Assembly: GCA_030754395.1 (NCBI GenBank)
Contig: JASMAJ010000049.1
Coordinates: forward strand, 1-6,650
DNA length: 6,650 bases
Direction of reading: 5' to 3'
Source of the DNA: Candidatus Thalassarchaeaceae archaeon
Lineage (GTDB): Archaea > Thermoplasmatota > Poseidoniia > Poseidoniales > Thalassarchaeaceae
Position 1 is the stretch's first letter. The number at the start of each line of letters is the position of its first letter. A program made the translations under genes and the position numbers. Positions 1 to 5,673 of this stretch are shown one piece after another. The notes beneath the pieces are model-generated. The model was given only the letters and a program-made list of their open reading frames with translations. It made no database searches and was not told the origin of the DNA.

Positions 1-1
1 G

Positions 2-775
2 GCGCATGTGGTCCAGCAGCGCGGCGGCGTCGACGGCAATGGCGGAGGCACTGAATTCCAGGACCTACTCGATGGCGTGGCGTCTGGAGGCGGCAGCGGT
101 GACGGTAAAGTTCCAACCAAGTCTGGCGGCGACGGAATCAAGTCCATCAGGTTCAAATCGTCTGGCGGCGAAGGCAGCGGTGGCAGTAATGTTCCAACCA
201 AGTCTGGTCATGGCGAAGGCTCTCGTTTCACTCGTAGTTATCCGCGCGGTGGCGGCGGCAAGGGGCCCGGAATTGTAAGGAAGGGGGTGGGAAAGACCCT
301 AGGCCTCGCGAAGTCCATGATTATGACCGCTGTACTGATCTCTGTCGCAGGTGCCGGTGTCGATGTATACCAGACTTACAACGATGTGATTGCGATAGAC
401 CTCGAGGAGCACATCACCGATGCCGATTTTGAAATGAGTGATGATAAGTCCGAGATTAGTGGGTCCGTGGGCTTCGATATTCCTCAGATGGGGACGTTTG
501 AGAAGAGCATCATAGCGAGCGTACACATCACCGTACTAGAATCGAATCCGACCACAGACGGTGATTATGAGTTCGAATACACGCTAGGCAGTGGAGAGCA
601 CTTCTACGATTTCACATTGGACGACCTCGACCCAGTCACAGTGGAGAAGATCGAAGCAGGACAGCCACTAGACATCGAGTACTCTGGAACGATATCAGTT
701 ACCTATCTTGGAATCGAGATTCCATCAATCACAATGGACATTCCCCTGACTACGACCATTGTCGAGACGGCTTGA
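2..775 (+). CDS. Unrecognised membrane-anchored protein with Gly-rich repeats, 5' partial
   Basis: I do not recognise this protein. The frame is open to the left edge, so the gene probably starts outside the window; the GTG at 8 is only the first possible start codon seen and has no ribosome-binding site. Numbering from that GTG, residues 1-87 are rich in Gly, Ser and Lys, low in complexity, and contain two copies of a GS-rich segment ending in VPTKSG. Residues about 98-119 (LAKSMIMTAVLISVAGAGV) form one hydrophobic membrane segment preceded by basic residues. Residues 120-255 are acidic and show alternating hydrophobic strands, as in a beta-sandwich domain. The pattern loosely recalls LEA14/WHy-type domains, but that is a guess. 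The stop is TGA at 773-775. Base composition in the first 300 bases is clearly more GC-rich than in the genes downstream. The next gene converges on it, so it ends its own transcription unit. Confidence 0.75.
   Translation, partial: AHVVQQRGGVDGNGGGTEFQDLLDGVASGGGSGDGKVPTKSGGDGIKSIRFKSSGGEGSGGSNVPTKSGHGEGSRFTRSYPRGGGGKGPGIVRKGVGKTLGLAKSMIMTAVLISVAGAGVDVYQTYNDVIAIDLEEHITDADFEMSDDKSEISGSVGFDIPQMGTFEKSIIASVHITVLESNPTTDGDYEFEYTLGSGEHFYDFTLDDLDPVTVEKIEAGQPLDIEYSGTISVTYLGIEIPSITMDIPLTTTIVETA
81..207 (+). repeat. Two-copy imperfect direct repeat inside the Gly-rich coding region
   Basis: The copies lie at 81-126 and 159-207. Each begins with cgtctgg, continues with a GC-rich Gly/Ser-coding stretch, and ends in the identical 17 bases gttccaaccaagtctgg (110-126 and 191-207). 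They are in frame and encode SGGGSGDGKVPTKSG and SGGEGSGGSNVPTKSG, so this is a protein-level repeat and not a mobile element. The copies differ in length by three bases, which keeps the frame. The array may extend upstream of the window. Confidence 0.7.
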
Positions 776-786
776 TTGAGTCTCAT

Positions 787-807
787 TATATTTTTTATGC
801 CGGCATA
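787..807 (+). terminator. T-rich tract plus 12-bp palindrome between convergent genes
   Basis: About 15 bases after the stop of the first gene comes an AT-rich run with six consecutive T (791-796), followed directly by the perfect palindrome tatgccggcata (796-807). Archaeal transcription often ends at T-rich tracts, so the T run is a plausible terminator for the plus-strand gene. The palindrome has no loop and lies after the T run, so it is not a classical bacterial hairpin terminator. Its role is unknown. Confidence 0.35.
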
Positions 808-867
808 TACAGATTAGTTTGTCGTTCGGTAGTAGAAACCGTATCCCTTGATGCTACCCTTTGTCTT

Positions 868-1248
868 TCAAATCCCAAGAGTTTCTCTAACATCGTCGAT
901 ATATTCACTAAGATCAATCAAATCAGCGAAATGTGCTCCTGCTAAGCCACCTGCTACTAGAATCATTAGAAGTAAAATCCGCAGCCCCCATCTTTTCTTT
1001 GGTTTAGAATCAGCGCTATCTTCAGGCAATGGAATCTCTGGAAGTGGAATCTGTACTTTATGATTTGAATCACCATTTGGCTGTACAATACTCTCAGGAG
1101 GTCTTTCAGGAGCCATGACTCCCATCTCATCTAATGCCTCTCTCCCATAGATACTTTCAGCCATTTGATAAAGTTCCGTGTCTATCTCTAACTCATCAAG
1201 CTCAATATCACCATCGAGTAGTTGTTTGACCCTCTCGAAATTTGACAT
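868..1248 (-). CDS. Small unrecognised protein with one C-terminal membrane segment
   Basis: This is a 126-residue protein of a family I do not recognise. Residues 1-45 are acidic and predicted helical (MSNFERVKQLLDGDIELDEL). Residues 46-82 form a Pro-rich, probably disordered linker containing the short repeat IPLPEIPLPE (67-76). A basic KPKKRW stretch (82-87) precedes one membrane segment at about 88-109, and a short acidic tail follows. By the positive-inside rule the N-terminal part would face the cytoplasm, giving a small protein anchored by a C-terminal membrane segment. The ATG at 1248 has no clear ribosome-binding site, but an AT-rich box about 26 bases upstream fits a leaderless transcript. 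It lies 75 bases downstream of the transketolase operon on the same strand and may be partly read through from it. A function cannot be assigned. Confidence 0.75.
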   Translation of the reverse strand: MSNFERVKQLLDGDIELDELEIDTELYQMAESIYGREALDEMGVMAPERPPESIVQPNGDSNHKVQIPLPEIPLPEDSADSKPKKRWGLRILLLMILVAGGLAGAHFADLIDLSEYIDDVRETLGI

Positions 1249-1267
1249 CGAACCGCCCGCCGAGTGT

Positions 1268-1280
1268 TCTATTATTCAAT
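1268..1280 (-). promoter_or_regulatory. Candidate TATA box for the small membrane protein gene
   Basis: The only strongly AT-rich stretch in the 75-base gap is here (TTGAATAATAGAA read on the minus strand). Its centre is about 26 bases upstream of the ATG at 1248. In archaea the TATA box sits about 25 bases before the transcription start, so this spacing predicts a leaderless mRNA beginning at or next to the ATG. The absence of a Shine-Dalgarno sequence agrees with that. The box is short and could be chance. Confidence 0.35.
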
Positions 1281-1323
1281 CAAACGCCTTTCTGCTATGA
1301 TTTGTGTAGGAAGTTAGACTATT

Positions 1324-2259
1324 TCACAGAACGCGGCATGCTTCTTCGATCCGTTCTACGGTTAAACCGACAAGCTCTAACAATTCTTCACTTTCACCAC
1401 TTTCCCCAAATCTATCTTCTACGCCAATCATTGTAATTTTTGTTGGGTTAGTTGTAGATAGGTATTCCGAAATAGAGGATCCAAGGCCACCAATTATTGA
1501 ATGGTCTTCAACTGTAACAATGCCTTTGCAAGTAGATGCTAATTGGTTAATTAGTTCAGCATCTAGTGGTTTAATCGTATGCATGTCAACAACATAAGCA
1601 TGAATTCCCTCTTTAGACAAATTATTTGCAGCCGTTACGGCCTTATGGACCATAACTCCACATGCAATTATTGCTATATCATCTCCTTCCCGAAGTATCG
1701 AAGCTTTTCCTATTTTCAATTCTTTAATGGTATTTTCATCATACATTCTAGGTGTTTTATTTCTAGCAGTTCTAGTGTATGAAGGTGACTTATGATTCAA
1801 TAATTGCATAGTTAATTCCTTGGCAGAGAGGTCATCACAAGGATGCATCACAGTCATTCCCGGAATAGTTCGGTATATTGCAAGGTCTTCTATTGATTGA
1901 GCACTACTCCCATCAGTCCCTGTATGGATTCCACCATGGCTTCCACATAAATGCGCAACAAGACCAGGTCTTGCTACACCATTTCTTACTTGTTCAAAAG
2001 CGCGTTCAGAGAATATAGCGAATGTACTGGCAAATGGAACCTTCCCACATGACGCTAGTCCTGCTGCTACAGAAACCATATTTTGTTCTGCAATACCTAG
2101 AGAAACTGTTCTTTCAGGATGTTCTGCTCTAAAAAGGCAAGATTTGGTTGATTTACCCAAATCTGCTTCGAGAACAACAACTCTCGGATCATTGGCTAAT
2201 TCTAGTAGTGCGGCCCCATAGCCATCTCGGCTAGCTCCTCCGGACGAGGGAGCACTCAT
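1324..2259 (-). CDS. Transketolase, C-terminal subunit (split transketolase)
   Basis: This 311-residue protein carries the pyrimidine-binding and C-terminal domains of transketolase. It pairs with the product of the gene just upstream to transfer two-carbon ketol units between sugar phosphates with thiamine diphosphate (pentose and erythrose 4-phosphate supply, cytoplasm). Residues 11-180 match the pyrimidine domain: EADLGKST (31-38), then LGIAEQNMVSVAAGLA (54-69), in which Glu58 is the glutamate that activates the cofactor, then GSHGGIHTGTDGSSAQSIEDLA (106-127, key residues His108, Asp116 and the ED pair at 124-125). Residues about 185-311 form the C-terminal domain with VEDHSIIGGLGSS (250-262). 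The length is normal for the archaeal-type half protein. The ATG overlaps the TGA of the N-terminal gene by four bases and has a strong ribosome-binding site, so the two are co-translated. DXS and pyruvate dehydrogenase E1 beta share this fold, but the sequence and partner fit transketolase best. Confidence 0.93.
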   Translation of the reverse strand: MSAPSSGGASRDGYGAALLELANDPRVVVLEADLGKSTKSCLFRAEHPERTVSLGIAEQNMVSVAAGLASCGKVPFASTFAIFSERAFEQVRNGVARPGLVAHLCGSHGGIHTGTDGSSAQSIEDLAIYRTIPGMTVMHPCDDLSAKELTMQLLNHKSPSYTRTARNKTPRMYDENTIKELKIGKASILREGDDIAIIACGVMVHKAVTAANNLSKEGIHAYVVDMHTIKPLDAELINQLASTCKGIVTVEDHSIIGGLGSSISEYLSTTNPTKITMIGVEDRFGESGESEELLELVGLTVERIEEACRVL

Positions 2260-3077
2260 TGTAACTCCTCCAATGCGAGCATTAACTCTTCATCGTTAGG
2301 TGCCTTGCCATGGAATGAGGGGTTATCTTCCATAAATGAAACTCCTTTCCCTTTTACTGTGTGGGCAATAATAGCACAAGGTGAGGCGGTCGAGGCAGCC
2401 CATTGAAGTGCATCAATAACTAACTCCATATCGTGCCCATCAATCTCTTTTACTGACCAACCAAATGAAGCAACCTTTGTAGCAATATCTCCAATCTCCA
2501 TTTGAACATCAACGAAATCATCATTCTGAATTCTGTTTCTATCGATGATTATGTTTAGATTATTCAGATTATGATAACTAGCAGACATTAGTGCCTCCCA
2601 AACCTGTCCTTCTTGAGTTTCACCATCTCCCATCATTACCCACGTGTTGTATTCTTTTTCGTCCATCCTACTCGCTAAGGCACAGCCAATGCCAAATGAC
2701 AGTCCCATACCTAAACTGCCTGCAGAGAAATCAACTCCATCAGTCCACTTCATGTCGACATGGCCCTGACATACAGACCCCAGAGTTCTAAATCCATCAA
2801 GGTCGGATTGACTGAGAAATCCTATTTCATGAAGGACAGAATATACTGCAGGGCTAGCATGTCCTTTACTCATAACAAATCTATCTCGATTGGCCCAATT
2901 GGGTTTTTCCACATCGATGCGCATTTGTGTGCCATAAAGTCCGACAATCAAATCGATAGCAGATAGAGAACCTCCTGGGTGTCCTGCACCAGCTTTGTGT
3001 ACCATCTTGACGATATGTTGGCGGCATCGCTTAGCCGACTCTTCTAACATCTCGACTGAGGTGCCCAACTGATTCAC
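2256..3077 (-). CDS. Transketolase, N-terminal subunit (split transketolase)
   Basis: This 273-residue protein is the pyrophosphate-binding half of transketolase and should form the active enzyme with the C-terminal subunit encoded downstream. Visible family motifs are AGHPGGSLSA (31-40, with the conserved His33), MSKGHASPAVYS (69-80), GSLGMGLS (120-127), and the thiamine diphosphate/magnesium motif beginning MGDGETQEGQVWEA (149-162, Asp151) and ending IIIDRN (176-181, Asn181 as second metal ligand). VKGKGVSFME and FHGKAP (241-260) complete the active-site loop. The start used is GTG at 3077. It has no Shine-Dalgarno sequence, and the ATG at codon 10 (3050) is an equally reasonable start, because the conserved region begins just after it. 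The gene is divergent from mqnE across a 112-base gap. Splitting of transketolase into two genes is usual in archaea and occurs in some bacteria. Confidence 0.93.
   Translation of the reverse strand: MNQLGTSVEMLEESAKRCRQHIVKMVHKAGAGHPGGSLSAIDLIVGLYGTQMRIDVEKPNWANRDRFVMSKGHASPAVYSVLHEIGFLSQSDLDGFRTLGSVCQGHVDMKWTDGVDFSAGSLGMGLSFGIGCALASRMDEKEYNTWVMMGDGETQEGQVWEALMSASYHNLNNLNIIIDRNRIQNDDFVDVQMEIGDIATKVASFGWSVKEIDGHDMELVIDALQWAASTASPCAIIAHTVKGKGVSFMEDNPSFHGKAPNDEELMLALEELQ
2265..2271 (-). promoter_or_regulatory. Ribosome-binding site of the transketolase C-terminal gene
   Basis: GGAGGAG on the minus strand, five bases before the ATG at 2259. It lies inside the last codons of the N-terminal subunit gene and fixes the start of the second subunit at the ATGA overlap. 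Confidence 0.75.
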
Positions 3078-3189
3078 GTTTGTGGGCAGTGCGTATGGCT
3101 ATTGATGATTTCCGGATTTATGCCCCTACTCTTTTGTCAGATAGATTACTATACTTATCTTATTGAGAGATAGGTGAGGAGACCAGTCG
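3078..3189. promoter_or_regulatory. Divergent promoter region between transketolase and mqnE operons
   Basis: These 112 bases must hold the promoters for both directions. On the minus strand, CATAAATC (3115-3122) is a TATA-like box that would place a transcription start near 3092, about 15 bases before the GTG of the transketolase gene. On the plus strand, actatacttatctta (3148-3162) is the best TATA candidate for mqnE and would give a very short leader that still contains the ribosome-binding site or begins at it. No inverted repeat that looks like an operator was seen. The box assignments are weak; that promoters exist here is required by gene order. Confidence 0.5.
3173..3180 (+). promoter_or_regulatory. 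Ribosome-binding site of mqnE
   Basis: ggtgagga, nine bases before the ATG at 3190, complementary to the archaeal 16S rRNA tail (anti-Shine-Dalgarno ATCACCTCC type). It supports 3190 as the true start, and therefore the long N-terminal extension of this MqnE. Confidence 0.65.
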
Positions 3190-4389
3190 ATGCCAGTCGA
3201 TTTACCATTGGGTGGTTATGATAATTGGCAAAGTAGGTTGGCTTCAACTCCTATCTCTGATAATATTTTATCCAATCCTATATTGAATTCTGCTTTGAGT
3301 CAACTTATCAATTCGGGACGTATTACAAAAGAAACTGGATTTTCTTTGTTTGACTCAACTCCATTATTTTCATTAATGAACCTCGCAAATATTGTCAAAG
3401 AAGCACGATATGGGAAACTTGTTTTTTTCAACGAGAATTTACATATCAATCCGACTAATATTTGCGTACTCGCTTGTCGCTTTTGTGCATTTCGAAAGGG
3501 AGTGCGGAATTCTGATGCCTACGAATTAAGTGCCGATGATTTTGTCAATCGAATTGAGCCATTTTCCCCTAGAATTGATGAGATCCACTCGGTAGGTGGC
3601 CTTCATCCCACATGGCGAATAGAACATTATGAGCAATTATATGCTAATACTAAGGAAAAATTTCCAAATATACATATTAAATCATTGTCGGCTGTGGAAA
3701 TTAAACACCTAGCCATTAGATCCAATATTAGTGTAAGTCAAGTATTGCAGAGATTAAGCGCATCCGGTTTAGACTCAATTCCCGGAGGTGGAGCGGAAAT
3801 ACTAGTTGATTCAATTAGAGATAGGTTATGCCGTGGCAAAGAATCTAGTCAAGAATATCTAGATATTCATAAACAGGCTCATTTGTTGAATATCCCTACA
3901 AATTGCACAATGCTTTTTGGAACAATCGAGACTATCCATGACAGAATCACACATCTAACTAAACTAAGGGATTTACAAGATGTAACTGGAGGGTTCCAAT
4001 GTTTTGTCCCATATCCCTTTTTAGCTGACAATTCAAGATTACCTGAGGCTAAATTATCCACAGGAAATGATATTTTGCGCGTAATTGCCGTATCTAGGCT
4101 AATGCTAGATAACATACCTCATATCAAGGCTTATCGGATGAATATTGGAGACAATTTAGGTCAGATAGCGCTCTTGGGTGGTGCTGATGACATTGATGGG
4201 ACTGTGGGTCATGAAGAAATAATGCATAGTGCTGGTAGTAATACCTCTCTTTCCTCCTCATCTCAAGATTTGTGTAAGTTAATTGAGCAGGTGGATTGCA
4301 TTCCCGTGAAAAGAAATTCAATATATTCTAAATTTGAAATTTCTAAATATTCTACACCAGAATTAATCGATCTCCCTTTACTTGTTTGA
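3190..4389 (+). CDS. mqnE: Aminofutalosine synthase (radical SAM), MqnE
   Basis: MqnE adds a radical derived from S-adenosylmethionine to 3-(1-carboxyvinyloxy)benzoate, the MqnA product, to give aminofutalosine in the futalosine route to menaquinone. The protein has 399 residues. The radical SAM cluster motif CxxxCxxC is Cys92, Cys96 and Cys99, preceded by HINPTNIC (85-92). GLDSIPGGGAEIL (193-205), TMLFGTIETIHDR (240-252) and LQDVTGGF (262-269) are shared with the related MqnC. The choice of MqnE over MqnC rests on LDNIPHIKAY (306-315), DIDGTV (334-339) and EEIMHSAG (342-349); MqnC normally has a different sequence (Q-S-S-W-like) after the LDN motif. Residues 1-80 form a helical N-terminal lead-in, and the last 45 residues are poorly conserved. 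The stop overlaps the mqnA ribosome-binding site. One oddity is Arg316, where MqnE usually has Trp (KAYW). Possible confusion with MqnC remains, but I judge it unlikely. Confidence 0.9.
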   Translation: MPVDLPLGGYDNWQSRLASTPISDNILSNPILNSALSQLINSGRITKETGFSLFDSTPLFSLMNLANIVKEARYGKLVFFNENLHINPTNICVLACRFCAFRKGVRNSDAYELSADDFVNRIEPFSPRIDEIHSVGGLHPTWRIEHYEQLYANTKEKFPNIHIKSLSAVEIKHLAIRSNISVSQVLQRLSASGLDSIPGGGAEILVDSIRDRLCRGKESSQEYLDIHKQAHLLNIPTNCTMLFGTIETIHDRITHLTKLRDLQDVTGGFQCFVPYPFLADNSRLPEAKLSTGNDILRVIAVSRLMLDNIPHIKAYRMNIGDNLGQIALLGGADDIDGTVGHEEIMHSAGSNTSLSSSSQDLCKLIEQVDCIPVKRNSIYSKFEISKYSTPELIDLPLLV

Positions 4390-4392
4390 GGT
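4388..4392 (+). promoter_or_regulatory. Ribosome-binding site of mqnA overlapping the mqnE stop
   Basis: gaggt, six bases before the ATG at 4399. Its first two bases are the last two of the mqnE TGA stop, so translation of mqnA is probably coupled to that of mqnE. Confidence 0.65.
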
Positions 4393-4398
4393 ATATTC

Positions 4399-5196
4399 AT
4401 GTCTTGGAAAAGCGTAATCGGCCGAGTTGCATTCACAAATTGTGACCCTCTGTTCCATGGTTTGGACAAACGATGGTCGGTTTTACCTGCACCGCCTGCA
4501 TGGTTAACAGGTCATTTAATGAGACGTGATTGCCTTACAGCACCAATACCTACAGCTGATTATGCTAAGTTTTCCGACGAATTGTACTTAATTCCTGAAC
4601 TTGGTATTGTCAGTAATGGTGCTGTGGGTTCAGTAATATTATTTGGATCAAGGAAAATCGAAAATATGCGAGATATAGCACTTCCTTCTGACTCTTCAAC
4701 ATCAAAATTACTTCTAAGATGGCTACTGAAGACCCGTGAACTGGACCCCAAACTTATCGAAACGGGTCCCGATTTAGACTCAATGTTGGATTATTGCGAC
4801 GGTGCTCTGCTAATTGGAGATAGGGCCTTAGCCGCAGCATCAAATAATCCCGACTTAATCCAACTAGATCTCGGTGGGGAATGGACTTCTATAACTGGAT
4901 TACCAATGGTCTTCGGCGTTTTTGCTTGTTTACGAGATTCCCCTGTTAGTGCGATAAAAGAAGTTAGGGAAGATTTGCTAGCAAATTATGAAAAATTTAA
5001 TTCCGATGAAAATCAGCGTAATGAGGTTATCAAGTATTCTGCTGAGAGGGTCGGAACTGATGAAGCGAGAATTAGCTCATATTTCGCCAAAGAAGTCCGT
5101 AATACGATTGAAGGTGATGCATTAGAGGGATTACTACACTTTCTCAAAGATGTTTGTATGATGGAAAAAGAACCTGAATGGCTAGAATTAAATTAA
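4399..5196 (+). CDS. mqnA: Chorismate dehydratase, MqnA
   Basis: MqnA removes water from chorismate to give 3-(1-carboxyvinyloxy)benzoate, the committed first step of futalosine-dependent menaquinone synthesis. It belongs to the periplasmic-binding-protein fold (Pfam VitK2_biosynth, shared with MqnD) but acts in the cytoplasm, and no signal peptide is present. Family landmarks in the 265 residues are IGRVAFTNCDPLFHGL (7-22, with the conserved Asn14), the AP-I-P-T-ADYA segment (48-56), LGIVSNGAVGSVILF (68-82), the DSSTS loop (98-102), ALLIGDRAL (136-144) and DLGGEW..ITGLPMVFGVF (157-175). The C-terminal 85 residues are helical and variable. It lies nine bases after mqnE with a coupled ribosome-binding site, so its substrate-to-product link with MqnE is reflected in one operon. 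Its 3' end overlaps the opposing gene by four bases (TTAA gives a TAA stop on each strand). Confidence 0.9.
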   Translation: MSWKSVIGRVAFTNCDPLFHGLDKRWSVLPAPPAWLTGHLMRRDCLTAPIPTADYAKFSDELYLIPELGIVSNGAVGSVILFGSRKIENMRDIALPSDSSTSKLLLRWLLKTRELDPKLIETGPDLDSMLDYCDGALLIGDRALAAASNNPDLIQLDLGGEWTSITGLPMVFGVFACLRDSPVSAIKEVREDLLANYEKFNSDENQRNEVIKYSAERVGTDEARISSYFAKEVRNTIEGDALEGLLHFLKDVCMMEKEPEWLELN

Positions 5197-5672
5197 TCCA
5201 CATATTCAAGATTCTTACTTGCAACCCATTCGAGTAAATCTAATGCCACTTCACATGATTCAGCGACTACAATTTCTTTATCATTTACGAACTTCTCTAA
5301 TGTACCCAGCGCTGCTCTATCGCCTATTGCACCAAGTGCCTCGGCTGCTTCGTGACGAACCATAACATCTTCATCGGAATCTTCCAGACGATTTATTAGA
5401 AACGGAACAGCATGTGAATCTTGCATTTGACCCATGACATAGGCAACCTCATGCTTCAATAATGCGGATTGGGAATTAAATGCCGCAGCCAATGCTTCCA
5501 CGGCGTCTTCACCACCTATGTTTCTCAACGCAAATAAGGCTCTCATTCTCTGAAACATTTTTTCCTCTTCGTCACAAATACACACTCGTAACTCAGAAAC
5601 GCGTTGTATCGAACTAGCAGGGGCGGGATCTACTGAATCAAAATCAGATCTCGACGGTCTTTTCACACTCAT
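5193..5672 (-). CDS. Half-length deoxyhypusine hydroxylase-like HEAT-repeat protein
   Basis: The protein has 159 residues from the ATG at 5672; the reading frame also permits a GTG at 5681. The ATG is preferred because AGGTGA lies five bases upstream. It is a HEAT-repeat protein with two His-Glu motifs, His74-Glu75 in SALLKHEVAYVMGQMQD and His107-Glu108 in VMVRHEAAEALGAIGD, 33 residues apart. In eukaryotic deoxyhypusine hydroxylase (DOHH, which hydroxylates deoxyhypusine on eIF5A) such pairs have the same spacing and bind a di-iron centre, but there are two pairs in a fused chain of about 300 residues. Here there is one pair, so a functional site would need a dimer. SVDPAPA (13-19), ALFALRNIGGEDA (45-57) and VVAESCEVALD (135-145) also match what I recall of DOHH, especially its linker and second half. 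It follows mqnD by one base, as the second gene of an operon. The alternative is a generic PBS-lyase HEAT protein, but the placed His-Glu pairs argue against that. Activity is inferred, not shown. Confidence 0.8.
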   Translation of the reverse strand: MSVKRPSRSDFDSVDPAPASSIQRVSELRVCICDEEEKMFQRMRALFALRNIGGEDAVEALAAAFNSQSALLKHEVAYVMGQMQDSHAVPFLINRLEDSDEDVMVRHEAAEALGAIGDRAALGTLEKFVNDKEIVVAESCEVALDLLEWVASKNLEYVD

Positions 5673-5673
5673 A

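Noticed and set aside
1324..3077. DXS or pyruvate dehydrogenase E1 for the two-gene thiamine enzyme
   Set aside because: The AGHPGGSLSA, SKGHASPA and GSHGGIHTGTDG segments and the sizes of 273 and 311 residues match split transketolase; no lipoyl or E2 partner genes are nearby.
1324..3077. Frameshift or nonsense mutation splitting a full-length transketolase
   Set aside because: The second gene has its own strong ribosome-binding site and an ATGA overlap, both halves are complete, and split transketolase is a normal arrangement in archaea.
3190..4389. Assignment of the radical SAM protein as MqnC
   Set aside because: The SIPGGGAEI region fits both families, but PHIKAY, DIDGTV and the E-I-x-H-x-AG ending are of the MqnE type, and the adjacent mqnA also fits MqnE, the next enzyme in the pathway.
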